From Chitinophagaceae bacterium (GTDB lineage Bacteria > Bacteroidota > Bacteroidia > Chitinophagales > Chitinophagaceae), in assembly GCA_028288595.1 (NCBI GenBank), contig JAQBNK010000142.1, positions 1 to 36,140 of the forward strand: a stretch of DNA of 36,140 nt, in the 5' to 3' direction. The notes beneath the pieces are model-generated. The model did no database searches, was not told where the DNA came from, and saw only the letters and a list, made by a program, of their open reading frames with translations. Both the position numbers and the translations under genes were made by a program. Shown here piece after piece: positions 24,392 through 33,571 of this stretch (positions are counted from its first letter, which is position 1; every line of letters begins with the position of its first letter).

Positions 24392-25230
24392 TAATCGCCC
24401 AGCGTTACCGGTAGCTGATCAAGTGCTTTTTTCAATTGTTCATCATTAGGAGCTATCCCATGCCATTCATGTTTGCCTTCCATAAAATCTACTCCCTTGC
24501 CCATGATAGTATGCATTAAAATGCATGTTGGCTTACCCTTTCCTGTAAGTGTTTTCGACTTATCTAATGTGTTAACCACTTCATTCATATCATTACCATT
24601 CATTTCCAGCACCTGCCAGTCAAAAGCCTCAAATTTTGCCCGTAAATTTCCAAGTGATAATACTTTTTCAGTAGGTCCGTCTATTTGCTGACCATTAAAA
24701 TCAATAGTGGAAATAAGGTTGTCAACTTTATTGGCAGAAGCAAACATAACCGCTTCCCATATTTGTCCTTCCTGTAATTCACCATCTCCATGCAGAGAGA
24801 ACACTGTTTTATCATCCCCATTCATTTTTTTTGATAATGCCGCGCCTATGGCTACACTTAATCCCTGTCCGAGTGAACCACTGGCCACCCTTATTCCGGG
24901 CAAGTGTTCATGCGTGGTGGGGTGTCCCTGCAGTCTTGAATTAAGTTTACGAAAACTACCCAGTTCCGGGGTTGGGAAATATCCGCTTCTTGCAAGAACC
25001 GAGTAAAAAACAGGGGAAATATGGCCATTTGAGAGAAAAAATACATCTTCTCCTACGGCATCCATCGAAAAATGGGGATTATGCTCCATAGTATTGAAAT
25101 AAAGAGCGGTCATAAAATCGGCGCATCCAAGCGAGCCTCCCGGGTGGCCGCTTTGCACTGCATGAACCATACGGACAATGTCTCTTCTTACCTGTGATGC
25201 AATGTTTTGAAGCTGGCGAACATCAGTCAT
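24388..25230 (-). CDS. Transketolase, N-terminal subunit
   Basis: This encodes a 280-residue protein covering only the thiamine-diphosphate-binding half of transketolase. The TPP/Mg site is HGDGELQEGQIWEAV followed by STIDFN. Earlier blocks are AVQSGHPGGSLGCADF and GHPTTHEHLPGIRVASGSLGQGLS; HEWHGIAP lies near the C-terminus. The other half (pyrimidine-binding and C-terminal domains) is normally a second protein of ~310 residues, and it is neither upstream nor downstream here. The two subunits together interconvert pentose phosphates in the non-oxidative pentose phosphate pathway. It is apparently monocistronic. It converges with the permease, with overlapping stop codons and no visible terminator between them. 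Confidence 0.9.
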   Translation of the reverse strand: MTDVRQLQNIASQVRRDIVRMVHAVQSGHPGGSLGCADFMTALYFNTMEHNPHFSMDAVGEDVFFLSNGHISPVFYSVLARSGYFPTPELGSFRKLNSRLQGHPTTHEHLPGIRVASGSLGQGLSVAIGAALSKKMNGDDKTVFSLHGDGELQEGQIWEAVMFASANKVDNLISTIDFNGQQIDGPTEKVLSLGNLRAKFEAFDWQVLEMNGNDMNEVVNTLDKSKTLTGKGKPTCILMHTIMGKGVDFMEGKHEWHGIAPNDEQLKKALDQLPVTLGDY

Positions 25231-25405
25231 TTTTTAAAACTTTATGGGCAAATCTATTATAAAATAAAAAGCAGAGGCAAAAACAAGTGCCATTTTGGAT
25301 TAAAAATTGAGTGCCTTGAACTATAGAATTTAATAAAATTTAACTATTTTGCAGGCCCTTACCCCCCAAAGGACAGTGCAGCATGATTAATAAAAACTAC
25401 CCTAC

Positions 25406-26569
25406 ATGGAACAAATTTTAATTGGAGGGATATTCGCTTTTTTGGTTACTTTTTACGCAATTCCGGTAATAATTAATATAGCACAGGAAAAAAAGCTATA
25501 TGACCTTCCAAATGAAAGGAAGATACACAAGATTCCCATCTCATCCTTAGGCGGAATTGGAATATATAGTGGATTTGTGCTGAGCCTGTTTATAGTATTA
25601 GCTATAAATCATGCGACCAGTGAGTTTCAATATTATCTTGCTGCTTTTTTCATTATTTTTTTCTTAGGGGTAAAAGACGATTTAGTGGTTATCTCTCCAT
25701 TAAAAAAATTTATTGGCCAGTTATTAGTGGCTACTATCCTCATTTTCAAAGGCCACTTGCTGATTGGTAACATGCATGGCTTTTTTGGAATAAATGAACT
25801 TGATCCTACGTCCAGTTGTTTACTTACTTATTTTACAATGATCGTTGTGATCAATGCATTTAACCTGATTGATGGAATTGATGGCTTAGCAGGAACATTG
25901 GGAATGATATCATGTTGCATTTTCGGCTCTTTATTCTTCGTAAATGGTAATGTACCCTATGCGATTCTTTCGTTTACATTGGCAGGTAGTCTTTTGGGTT
26001 TCCTGATTTATAATTATCAACCGGCTAAGATATTCATGGGTGATACAGGTTCAATGCTGATCGGGCTGGTTAATGTAATACTTGTAATTAAGTTCATTGA
26101 AATTGCTCCTTCGTTTCATACAACTGTAATAAATTCAGCACCTGCCGTAGGTTTTGGAATTCTATTATTACCATTAATGGATACGCTGCGGGTATTTAGC
26201 ATTAGAATATTTCATAGAAGGTCACCATTTAGTCCTGATAGAAATCACGTGCACCATTTGTTACTGGATCGCGGCATGTCTCACAGAAATATTACTTTTT
26301 CAATCGCTGCTGCAAGCATGTTTTTTGCCGTCATTGCCTTTGTAGCGCAACCATTCGGCTCCACACTACTGATCATATTTATGGCAGCCTTATTTTTCTC
26401 AGGTATTTGCTTATTGTATCTTAACAAACCAAGATACCAGTTAAGAGTCATCAACAATATCATCAATGAGCCTGCAATGGAAGCGGCAGAAAAGGATATG
26501 AAGCTGGTGACATTTTTTTCTCCGGCTATCAATATGTCTGAAAACGTGGAAGAGGCCAGTAATAATTAA
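25406..26569 (+). CDS. WecA/MraY-family glycan phosphotransferase
   Basis: This encodes a 387-residue multi-span membrane enzyme of the polyprenyl-phosphate N-acetylhexosamine-1-phosphate transferase family. Conserved cytoplasmic loops are visible: YDLPNERKIHKIPISSLGGIG, FFLGVKDDLVVISPLKKF (the Asp pair), NAFNLIDGIDGLAG, AKIFMGDTGSMLIG, and the His-rich DRNHVHHLLLDRG typical of WecA rather than MraY. About ten TM helices are apparent. It would start O-antigen, exopolysaccharide or teichoic-like glycan synthesis by loading a sugar-1-phosphate onto undecaprenyl phosphate. No other glycan genes adjoin it. The C-terminal ~50 residues are polar and probably cytoplasmic. Confidence 0.9.
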   Translation: MEQILIGGIFAFLVTFYAIPVIINIAQEKKLYDLPNERKIHKIPISSLGGIGIYSGFVLSLFIVLAINHATSEFQYYLAAFFIIFFLGVKDDLVVISPLKKFIGQLLVATILIFKGHLLIGNMHGFFGINELDPTSSCLLTYFTMIVVINAFNLIDGIDGLAGTLGMISCCIFGSLFFVNGNVPYAILSFTLAGSLLGFLIYNYQPAKIFMGDTGSMLIGLVNVILVIKFIEIAPSFHTTVINSAPAVGFGILLLPLMDTLRVFSIRIFHRRSPFSPDRNHVHHLLLDRGMSHRNITFSIAAASMFFAVIAFVAQPFGSTLLIIFMAALFFSGICLLYLNKPRYQLRVINNIINEPAMEAAEKDMKLVTFFSPAINMSENVEEASNN

Positions 26570-26598
26570 TACTGACTTTCTGAAACAAGCCTTTTCTT

Positions 26599-26606
26599 TA
26601 GCTTTG
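26599..26606 (+). promoter_or_regulatory. Possible -7 box upstream of frr
   Basis: TAGCTTTG matches TAnnTTTG fully and lies 20 bases before the frr start. At -33 only a weak TTTC is present near 26577. The two genes may still be co-transcribed, since the gap is just 57 bases. Confidence 0.45.
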
Positions 26607-26626
26607 CCGCTGTTAAATCCTAAATT

Positions 26627-27190
26627 ATGACTGAAGATCTTAACCTGATCATTGAAGACATGGCGTCTTCTATGAAGAAAGCCATATCTCATCTTGAAAT
26701 CGAACTGGTTAAAATTCGGGCGGGGAAAGCAAGTCCGGCAATGCTTGATGGAATAACTGTTGATTATTATGGATCACCTACGCCTATTAACCAGGTGGCA
26801 AATGTCACTTCTCTCGATGCCAGAACTTTAAGTATTCAACCCTGGGAAAAAAATACAATTCAGGGGATTGAACGAGCTATTTTAATGGCAAATATTGGCG
26901 TAACTCCGCAGAATGATGGGATTCAGATCAGGTTGTTCATGCCTCCGCTAACAGAAGAGAGAAGAAGGGAATTGGTAAAAAGAGCCGCTGCTGAAGGAGA
27001 AAATTCAAAGATTGCCATCCGCAATATCAGAAGGGATGCAATGGAAGAAATTAAAAAACTTCAAAAGGACGGGTTAAGTGAAGACCTTGCTAAAGGAGCG
27101 GAAAAAGAAGTACAGGAAACAACCGATAAACACATAGAACTTGTAGACCGGCACCTCGCTGCAAAAGAAAAAGAAATGATGACCGTCTAA
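26627..27190 (+). CDS. frr: Ribosome recycling factor
   Basis: This encodes a 187-residue ribosome recycling factor, matching the usual ~185. The three-helix-bundle core shows MKKAISHLEIELVKIRAGKAS at the start and TEERRRELVKRAAAEGENSK followed by RNIRRDA in the middle; the second domain contains YYGSPTPINQVANV and LSIQPWEK. With EF-G it splits post-termination ribosomes. A terminator overlaps the end of the convergent permease gene, closing the transcript. Confidence 0.97.
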   Translation: MTEDLNLIIEDMASSMKKAISHLEIELVKIRAGKASPAMLDGITVDYYGSPTPINQVANVTSLDARTLSIQPWEKNTIQGIERAILMANIGVTPQNDGIQIRLFMPPLTEERRRELVKRAAAEGENSKIAIRNIRRDAMEEIKKLQKDGLSEDLAKGAEKEVQETTDKHIELVDRHLAAKEKEMMTV

Positions 27191-27215
27191 ATGGTCTAAA
27201 TAATTAATGATAATG

Positions 27216-27244
27216 AAACTAACTCAGCGTGGGCTAGTTTTTTT
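27216..27244 (+). terminator. Terminator of frr
   Basis: AAACTAACTCA (27216-27226) pairs with TGGGCTAGTTT (27230-27240), with one mismatch and one G-U pair, a three-base loop and a T-run to 27244. The right arm lies inside the last codons of the convergent permease gene. Confidence 0.65.
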
Positions 27245-28105
27245 ATTTACCATGTAAACGCCACCCAATATTATTATCAGACATCCTGCCTGCCACGGAG
27301 TGATCCACTCCTTTCTTAAAAATCCCCACAAAATGGCAACAACCGGTATTGCATAAGTTACCAGTGATGCAATCACAGAGCCTGCTCTTTTAACCAACAT
27401 ATAAAACAAAATCGTTGCTAGTGCGGTACCGGCTACCCCAAGTACACAGGATGCAAGTGTAGAGGCTGAGAGAATTTTATAACCCGGCAGGTTAAAGAAC
27501 CCGGTAAAAAAAAGAATAATCAGTGAAGCAGGGATCAGGAAAATAAATGCCAGTGAGGCGACAGACAAAGCATTAACAGTTTTTAAATGCCGTCCTACCA
27601 AGTTAACATTCACTCCATAAAAAACAGTTGCGATCAAAGCAAAAGAGGAGTAATAGATGTATTGAAAAGAAACAGGTTGTGTTCCTACAAAAGGGAGCAA
27701 GCAGAGTCCTGTAAAACCTATCACAACTCCCACCACGACATTTTTTTTCAATTGAAGATCAAAAAATATTACCCCCAGCATGATTGTAAAAAGCGGAGTA
27801 AGGGCATTAATAATTCCTGCAAGTGAACTGTCTATATAAGTTTCCGCCAGGCAAAATAGAAAAGCAGGAAAGAAACTACCAATTAACCCCGACAGGAATA
27901 CATAACCTTTCTTTTCCCGGGGTATTTTTTTCCAGGCGGTCCATCCAAAGGGGAGTAATATTACCCCGGCACTTAATATTCGAAGAGATGCTACCTGGTA
28001 AGCCGATAAATTATCCAACCCGATCTTCATCAAAATAAACGAGCTGCCCCAGATAAATGATAGAATTATAAAAAGGAGCCAAACAAAGAATTTACTTTGC
28101 ATCAA
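27224..28105 (-). CDS. EamA/DMT-family transporter
   Basis: This encodes a 293-residue membrane protein of the drug/metabolite transporter (EamA) superfamily. Ten TM helices fit as two five-helix repeats, the first beginning FVWLLFIILSFIWGSSFILMK (the WGSSF step is typical), the second VLGVAGTALATILFYMLVK. The C-terminus is short and basic. Substrates in this family range from amino acids to drugs and nucleotides and cannot be predicted. It is divergent from mscL (42-base gap) and converges on frr. Confidence 0.9.
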   Translation of the reverse strand: MMQSKFFVWLLFIILSFIWGSSFILMKIGLDNLSAYQVASLRILSAGVILLPFGWTAWKKIPREKKGYVFLSGLIGSFFPAFLFCLAETYIDSSLAGIINALTPLFTIMLGVIFFDLQLKKNVVVGVVIGFTGLCLLPFVGTQPVSFQYIYYSSFALIATVFYGVNVNLVGRHLKTVNALSVASLAFIFLIPASLIILFFTGFFNLPGYKILSASTLASCVLGVAGTALATILFYMLVKRAGSVIASLVTYAIPVVAILWGFLRKEWITPWQAGCLIIILGGVYMVNKKTSPR

Positions 28106-28147
28106 GCCAGAATTTTGGGATTGAATTATCTTTACTAAAAAACACGA

Positions 28148-28570
28148 ATGGGGTTTTTAAAAGAATTTAAAGAATTTGCGATCAAAGGTAATGTGATAGA
28201 CCTTGCTGTTGGTGTAATTATCGGTGCAGCTTTTAATAAGATCGTGGATTCAGTAGTTAATGACCTTGTAATGCCTCTGCTTGGAATTTTCTTTAAAGCC
28301 GATTTTAGCAATGTATACATCCCCTTATCTAAAGCAGTTCCAAAACATATATCACTTGTCGAAGCAAGAAAGCTGGGGCCGGTATTTGCCTGGGGTAACT
28401 TCATTACCGTTCTGCTGAATTTTGTCATATTAGCTTTCGTCATATTCTGGTTTGTTAAAGCAATCAATGCATTGAGACGGCGTCACGAAGAAACAACTAC
28501 TGACCCACCGCTTCCTAACGCTACAGAAAAATTACTGACTGAAATAAGGGACGCACTTGTAAAGAAATAG
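28148..28570 (+). CDS. mscL: Large-conductance mechanosensitive channel MscL
   Basis: This encodes a 140-residue MscL, the homopentameric channel that opens under hypo-osmotic shock. [20 protein letters not shown] is the N-terminal amphipathic helix leading into TM1 ([20 protein letters not shown]). The periplasmic loop is followed by TM2 ([20 protein letters not shown]) and a C-terminal charged bundle (RRRHEE and a final coiled helix). Length and order match the family. A near-consensus TATCTTTA lies 13 bases before the start codon. Confidence 0.97.
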   Translation: MGFLKEFKEFAIKGNVIDLAVGVIIGAAFNKIVDSVVNDLVMPLLGIFFKADFSNVYIPLSKAVPKHISLVEARKLGPVFAWGNFITVLLNFVILAFVIFWFVKAINALRRRHEETTTDPPLPNATEKLLTEIRDALVKK

Positions 28571-28573
28571 TTG

Positions 28574-28645
28574 CCACGGACAAATACAGAATGAAACTGC
28601 CAACTGGCAACATCAACTCCCGGCTACTAATCCCGATAACCGTGG
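28574..28645. repeat. Inverted repeat in the mscL-scpA gap
   Basis: CCACGG (28574-28579) is inverted as CCGTGG (28640-28645). Inside and just outside lie two direct copies of AACTGCCA (28595-28602, 28648-28655) and a short TGCCA/TGGCA hairpin. The 142-base gap before the scpA start otherwise holds no gene. The opening phrase GCCACGGACAAATACAG resembles the decayed intergenic phrases seen elsewhere in the window. Confidence 0.3.
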
Positions 28646-28712
28646 ATAACTGCCAGCTTGTTTAAAATGAGTTTTGCAGTTTTTCCGTTTTCTTTGTACA
28701 AACAGTGAAACA

Positions 28713-29510
28713 GTGAATACGGCCAATTATCAAATCAAATTACCACAGTTCGAAGGACCATTTGATCTTCTTTTATTTTTTATTGAAAGAGATGAGCTGG
28801 ACATTTATAATATCCCTATCACCCGTATCATCAAAGATTTTACCGATTATATACACACCAAGGATAAACTGAATATCGAATTAAGCAGCGAGTTCATTCT
28901 CTTCATTTCTACTTTAATGCGCATTAAAGCAAAAATGCTTTTACCTCGTAAAGAAATAGATGCGTCGGGCAATGAGATCGATCCGAGACAAGAGCTGATC
29001 GATAAAATACTTGAGTATAAAAGGTTTAAAGAAGCCGCTGTTCAAATGGCTGATATGGAAGCCATGAGAATGCTGATGGTCAAACGCGGCAATTTGCAGC
29101 GTGAAATTTCGATGGTTGGTGAAGAAGCTTCGGAAGGAACAGAAATTCAAACCGTCACTTTGTTCAAACTGATGAAGACGTTTGAACGGATAATGCAGCG
29201 TGTGCAGGACCGAAACAATAAGCCGGTACATACCGTGGTAAGGTATAATTATACGATGGAAGAAAGCCGGGAACATATGATGAGCCTGGTAGAAACTGAA
29301 AAAACAGTACCATTCGAAAAATTATTTGATGTTTGCCAGAACCGGATTCATGCAATATTTCTTTTTCTTTCGATGCTGGAACTTGTACAGGGGAAATACA
29401 TGACAATCATCATTGGAGAAGGAAGAAATAATTTTATTGTTGAATGGAACCCCGACAGGCAGGAAGAAGTAAATACAGATGCCGGGACTGATTCTACTGA
29501 AAACATTTAA
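28713..29510 (+). CDS. scpA: Segregation and condensation protein A
   Basis: This encodes ScpA, the kleisin subunit of the SMC-ScpAB condensin complex. The N-terminal block YQIKLPQFEGPFDLLLFFIERDELDIYNIPI is diagnostic, followed by ELSSEFILFISTLMRIKAKMLLP. The C-terminal winged-helix region includes FEKLFDVCQNRIHAIFLFLSMLELVQ. I chose the GTG at 28713 (265 residues) because it places the start just before the conserved block; the frame extends to a TTG at 28674. ScpB and SMC are not in the window. The gene converges on dxs with 46 bases between them. Confidence 0.93.
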   Translation: MNTANYQIKLPQFEGPFDLLLFFIERDELDIYNIPITRIIKDFTDYIHTKDKLNIELSSEFILFISTLMRIKAKMLLPRKEIDASGNEIDPRQELIDKILEYKRFKEAAVQMADMEAMRMLMVKRGNLQREISMVGEEASEGTEIQTVTLFKLMKTFERIMQRVQDRNNKPVHTVVRYNYTMEESREHMMSLVETEKTVPFEKLFDVCQNRIHAIFLFLSMLELVQGKYMTIIIGEGRNNFIVEWNPDRQEEVNTDAGTDSTENI

Positions 29511-29514
29511 TCGA

Positions 29515-29553
29515 TTACCACGTTTCAGAAATGTTTCTATGTGTCCATGTGCA
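29515..29553. repeat. Decayed repeat phrase between scpA and dxs
   Basis: The gap reads CACGTTTCAGAAATGTTTCT followed by ATGTGTCCATGTGC. Read in reverse it gives CACATGGACACATAGAAACA, similar in style to the ACACAA phrase at 11897-11938 and the CCACGGACAAATAC at 28574. No terminator hairpin with a T-run is visible between the convergent genes. Confidence 0.3.
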
Positions 29554-29556
29554 AAT

Positions 29557-31491
29557 TTAGCCTGCGATAAAATTGTTTACGGTAACACTATCTTTCATCA
29601 TTTCTTTTACAGTTTCAATAATTCCCTGCGCATCATAACCGCATTCACGGTGAAGTTCTTTAGGGGACCCATGTTCAATAATTCTATCAGGAATCCCAAG
29701 CATTTTAATTTCAGCAGTATAGTTATTAGCAGACATGAACTCTAATACTGCACTTCCGAACCCACCTGTTATAGCTCCGTCTTCAACAGTAATTATTTTT
29801 TCGAATTTAGTGAATACGTCGTGCAGCAAAACTGCATCCAGCGGTTTAACAAAGCGCATATCATAATGTGCAGGATCAAGCCCGATCGTACGTAATTCAC
29901 GGATGGCAGTGGTGACGAAATTACCAGGATGGCCCAGGCTTAATATGGCAAGGTCTCTTCCATCTTTTATTTTTCTCCCTTTGCCTATTTCTATTTCAGT
30001 AAAAGCTGTTCTCCATTCGGGCATAACGCCTTCACCCCGTGGATAACGAATTACCATAGGATGCGGTAAAGAAGAAAGTTGTGCTGTATACATCAGGTTA
30101 CGCAATTCCTGCTCATTCATTGGCGAACTGATTATCATATTTGGAATGCAGCGGAAGAAAGGAATATCATATGCACCATGATGCGTTGGCCCATCTTCCC
30201 CAACAAGCCCGGCCCTGTCTAAACAAAACACTACCGCTAAATTTTGTATTGCCACATCATGCACCACCTGGTCATAGGCCCTTTGCATGAAGGAAGAATA
30301 AATATTACAATATACCCGCATGCCCTGTGTTGCAAGACCTGCACTTACTGTAACAGCATGCTGTTCGCAGATACCTACATCAAATGCACGATGCGGCATT
30401 TTTTCCATCATATATTTTAACGAAGAACCACTTGGCATGGCGGGCGTTACTGCCATAATTTTTTCATTCTTTTCAGCCAGTTCTATTATACTGTAACCAA
30501 ATACATCCTGGTATTTGGGTGACTGAGGCGTTGTAAAAGTTTTCTTTACTATCTCACCTGTTACTTTATCAAATAAACCGGGAGCGTGCCATTTGGTTTG
30601 ATCTTTTTCAGCTAATGCATATCCTTTTCCTTTCACTGTTACTATATGTAATAATTTGGGTCCGGGAATATTTTTCAGATCCTGTAGTGTGTCAACCAGT
30701 TTGGTAATATTATGTCCGTCGATCGGTCCAAAATACCTGATGTTTAATGCTTCAAATAAATTGCTGCTTTTACTTACCATCCCTTTGATAGAGGCTTCCA
30801 GTTTACTCGCCATATCACGGGTAAATCTTTTTCCTACGGGTAGTTTGCCAAGCAAGTGCCATACATCGTCCCGAAACTTATTATACGTCTGCGAAGTGGT
30901 AATATCTGTCAGGTATTCTTTTAGTGCACCAACATTCGGGTCAATGCTCATACAATTATCATTCAACACAATTAATACATCCGAATCCGCAACGCCGGCA
31001 TGGTTCAGCGCTTCAAAAGCCATTCCTGCTGTCATAGCCCCATCACCAATAACAGCCACTGTTTTGCGCTCTTCATTTTTGTATTTTGCTGCCATTGCCA
31101 TTCCCAAAGCAGCGGAGATTGAAGTAGAGGAATGTCCTACACCGAAAGTATCATATTCACTTTCTGAACGTTTTGGAAAACCACTAAGTCCTTTGTATTT
31201 CCTGTTGGTAATAAAGTTATCGCGGCGGCCGGTTAGTATTTTATGTCCGTAAGCCTGGTGACCTACATCCCAAACCAATTGATCGTAGGGTGTATTGTAA
31301 ATATAATGGAGTGCTACAGTTAATTCTACCACACCCAGGCTTGCACCAAAATGGCCTCCATGAACACTTACTACATCTATTATATATTGGCGTAATTCAT
31401 CACAAACACGGAACAGGTCGTCCTTACTTAACTTCTTTAGATCGTTAGGGTTATTTATGGTTTTGAGTAAGGATCCTGGTAAAATCTCCAT
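29557..31491 (-). CDS. dxs: 1-deoxy-D-xylulose-5-phosphate synthase
   Basis: This encodes a 644-residue DXS, the first enzyme of the MEP isoprenoid pathway, which condenses pyruvate and glyceraldehyde 3-phosphate with thiamine diphosphate. The TPP-binding block VIGDGAMTAGMAFEALNHAG ends in LIVLNDN. Earlier HGGHFGASLGVVELTVALHY contains active-site His residues. The second half has GICEQHAVTVSAGLA (catalytic Glu) and DRAGLVGEDGPTHHGAYD. Length is normal for the family. The ATG at 31491 directly precedes the conserved PGSLLKTINNPNDLKKLS. It is probably monocistronic. Confidence 0.97.
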   Translation of the reverse strand: MEILPGSLLKTINNPNDLKKLSKDDLFRVCDELRQYIIDVVSVHGGHFGASLGVVELTVALHYIYNTPYDQLVWDVGHQAYGHKILTGRRDNFITNRKYKGLSGFPKRSESEYDTFGVGHSSTSISAALGMAMAAKYKNEERKTVAVIGDGAMTAGMAFEALNHAGVADSDVLIVLNDNCMSIDPNVGALKEYLTDITTSQTYNKFRDDVWHLLGKLPVGKRFTRDMASKLEASIKGMVSKSSNLFEALNIRYFGPIDGHNITKLVDTLQDLKNIPGPKLLHIVTVKGKGYALAEKDQTKWHAPGLFDKVTGEIVKKTFTTPQSPKYQDVFGYSIIELAEKNEKIMAVTPAMPSGSSLKYMMEKMPHRAFDVGICEQHAVTVSAGLATQGMRVYCNIYSSFMQRAYDQVVHDVAIQNLAVVFCLDRAGLVGEDGPTHHGAYDIPFFRCIPNMIISSPMNEQELRNLMYTAQLSSLPHPMVIRYPRGEGVMPEWRTAFTEIEIGKGRKIKDGRDLAILSLGHPGNFVTTAIRELRTIGLDPAHYDMRFVKPLDAVLLHDVFTKFEKIITVEDGAITGGFGSAVLEFMSANNYTAEIKMLGIPDRIIEHGSPKELHRECGYDAQGIIETVKEMMKDSVTVNNFIAG

Positions 31492-31679
31492 TCAGTGGTG
31501 TTTAAAAGTGTAAAAGTAGTATTTTGAAAGCATTAAGATGTTAAAGTACAAACCCCGTAACCCGCAGTTTAGTTCGCTTAGAACGCTTACCACTGGCTTT
31601 TTACCAGACAGCCACCAAATGTACCAATTATCAAAAATCCCGCCGGGTTTAAGGGTATCAAAACTAAATTCGTAGACTT

Positions 31680-32741
31680 ATGTTTAAGAAAATTCCGGTG
31701 TATTGGTGGTGCCAGATTTTTGGATGGAGCACTTATTTTATCGTTAACTGCTTCTATTATTATATTCTTTATACGCCACGTAATAAACCGAATCCAAATT
31801 TTCTGTTTATCCTGTTACTGGATATTTGTTTAGGTATTTTCATCACGCAACTCAATCGCTTTATTATCCGGCGGTTTAAACTGCTTGATTTTTCTTTGCC
31901 CAGGCAGATAGAATACCTGATGATAAATACCCTGGTGTTCGCTTTTTTATGGGGTGCTATTTCGGTAACAGTTAACAGCAATTTTCATCTTGAATCTGAA
32001 AAGTCTCAACAGCTTTCTTTCCTCAATAAATTTACCATTGCCTCTTTAAGTTCTTTTTCCCTTTTGCTGGTGTGGAACCTTTTATACTTCACCTATCATT
32101 ACATCAAAAAAAGCCGTACAGAGCAGCTTGATAAAATAAGACTTGAAAGTATGGTGAAAGAACTGGAGCTTAAAACCATCAAGGCACATATTAACCCGCA
32201 TTTTATTTTTAATGCATTGAATAGTATAAGGGCTTTGGTTGACGAAAACCCTGGCCGTGCCCGTACCGCTATTACAGAGCTGAGTAATATTTTACGCAGC
32301 AGCATGCAGGCAGAAAAAATGGAAACAACAACGCTTGAGAAAGAACTAAACATTGTAAAAGATTATCTCGCCCTGGAGCACATACGTTTTGAAGACAGGC
32401 TCCAGGTTGAATATGATATTGATGAGGATACCCTCGATCAGCAGGTGCCGCCAATGATGCTTCAGACATTGGTTGAAAATGCTATCAAACATGGTATCAG
32501 TAAACAGGTAAGCGGGGGGAAAATTTATATCCGGTCAGACTTTAAAAGTGATTACCACGAACTCGTGGTGCAGAATACTGGTCACTTAAATGGTTCTGTT
32601 GCAAACTCCGAAGGTTTCGGTGTTGCCAGTACTTATAACCGGTTGCAACTATTATATGGAAGCAAAGCCTCTTTCAGGATCCGGGATGTTGCAGGAGGTC
32701 TGGTAGAAGCAAGGGTGATCCTTCCTGTCCAAACAAACTAA
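31680..32741 (+). CDS. LytS-like sensor histidine kinase (His_kinase family)
   Basis: This encodes a 353-residue membrane sensor kinase. Four TM helices occupy residues ~10-140 (for example FLFILLLDICLGIFI and TLVFAFLWGAISV), with only short extracytoplasmic loops and no recognisable sensor domain. The kinase core starts with KAHINPHFIFNALNSIRAL (phospho-accepting His174), followed by LRSSMQ and the ATPase motif PPMMLQTLVENAIKHG (N-box), ending in GFGVASTYNRLQLLYG. The response regulator follows 32 bases later, so this is a cognate pair. The stimulus is not predictable; in this group the membrane segments themselves usually sense. Confidence 0.93.
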   Translation: MFKKIPVYWWCQIFGWSTYFIVNCFYYYILYTPRNKPNPNFLFILLLDICLGIFITQLNRFIIRRFKLLDFSLPRQIEYLMINTLVFAFLWGAISVTVNSNFHLESEKSQQLSFLNKFTIASLSSFSLLLVWNLLYFTYHYIKKSRTEQLDKIRLESMVKELELKTIKAHINPHFIFNALNSIRALVDENPGRARTAITELSNILRSSMQAEKMETTTLEKELNIVKDYLALEHIRFEDRLQVEYDIDEDTLDQQVPPMMLQTLVENAIKHGISKQVSGGKIYIRSDFKSDYHELVVQNTGHLNGSVANSEGFGVASTYNRLQLLYGSKASFRIRDVAGGLVEARVILPVQTN

Positions 32742-32773
32742 TTAACTTTAACTGCACATAAAAAAAATGCTCT

Positions 32774-33508
32774 ATGCCTCTTAAAGCCATTATCATTGAT
32801 GATGAACGACTGGCCCGGTCAGAACTAAAAAAATTACTGCAGGACTTCCCTGATATCGAGGTAATGGATGAAGCGTCTAATGCCGATGAAGGAATTGAAA
32901 AAATTGAAACACTGAACCCTGACATTATTTTTCTTGATATTCAAATGCCGGGAAAAACAGGTTTTGACTTGCTTGCTGAATTAGAAAAAACGCCCAAGGT
33001 GATCTTTACTACCGCATATGATGAATATGCGCTGAAAGCATTTGAAGTAAATGCGTTGGATTATTTATTGAAGCCCATTGAACCCAAGCGTCTTACTGAT
33101 GCGATCCATAAGTTACAGTATGAGATCAATCGTGAAAAAGAAGGATTAAATGGTCTGGTGAACCGCGGCCCGCTAACCGAAATTGACCAGGTGTTTGTAA
33201 AAGATGGCGAACGCTGCTGGTTTGTTAAGCTTGGTGAAATAAGATTATTTGAAAGTGTAGGTAACTATGCAAAAGTATTTTTTGCTACCCACAAGCCACT
33301 GATATTAAAATCATTGAATGCACTGGAAGAAAGACTGGATGATCGCATGTTCTTTAGGGCAAACAGAAAACATATCATAAACCTTCGGTGGATAGAAAGA
33401 ATAGAACCCTATTTTAACGGGGGGCTGCTGGTGGAATTAAAAGGAGGAGAGAAAATAGAAGTGAGCCGCAGGCAAACTGTTAAGTTTAAAGAAATGATGT
33501 CTTTATAA
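32774..33508 (+). CDS. LytTR-family response regulator
   Basis: This encodes a 244-residue two-component regulator. The receiver domain (1-~120) contains the acidic pair in IIIDDERLARSEL, the phosphorylation site Asp55 in IIFLDIQMPG, Thr in FTTAYDEYA, and the Lys of LKPIEP. A short linker joins it to a LytTR DNA-binding domain (~145-244: VFVKDGERCWFVKLGEIRLFES, then FFRANRKHIINLRWIERIEP). LytTR proteins bind direct repeats with a short spacing. It forms an operon with the kinase and ends at a strong terminator. Confidence 0.95.
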   Translation: MPLKAIIIDDERLARSELKKLLQDFPDIEVMDEASNADEGIEKIETLNPDIIFLDIQMPGKTGFDLLAELEKTPKVIFTTAYDEYALKAFEVNALDYLLKPIEPKRLTDAIHKLQYEINREKEGLNGLVNRGPLTEIDQVFVKDGERCWFVKLGEIRLFESVGNYAKVFFATHKPLILKSLNALEERLDDRMFFRANRKHIINLRWIERIEPYFNGGLLVELKGGEKIEVSRRQTVKFKEMMSL

Positions 33509-33530
33509 TAAGATTCAAATCATAATTTCG

Positions 33531-33560
33531 AAATCCGGGTAAACATTACCCGGATTTTTT
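33531..33560 (+). terminator. Terminator of the two-component operon
   Basis: AAATCCGGGTAA (33531-33542) pairs perfectly with TTACCCGGATTT (33546-33557) around a three-base loop, with T-run to 33560. The next start codon is only 11 bases beyond, so the M28 gene needs either its own promoter overlapping this hairpin or readthrough; TAATTTCG at 33523-33530 is a near match to the -7 consensus. Confidence 0.9.
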
Positions 33561-33571
33561 AATATCAGCGC

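Noticed and set aside
25231-25405. TATTTTG near 25345 as promoter of the WecA-like gene
   Set aside because: Spacing within the box is one base short of TAnnTTTG and no -33 element is at the right distance; too weak to list.
30656-31252. 198-codon open frame on the plus strand
   Set aside because: It is entirely antisense to dxs, which has full-length conserved motifs.
31492-31679. Gap between dxs and the sensor kinase as a possible RNA gene or riboswitch
   Set aside because: Only weak short hairpins are present (for example around 31637), with no tRNA-like arms or recognised riboswitch core.
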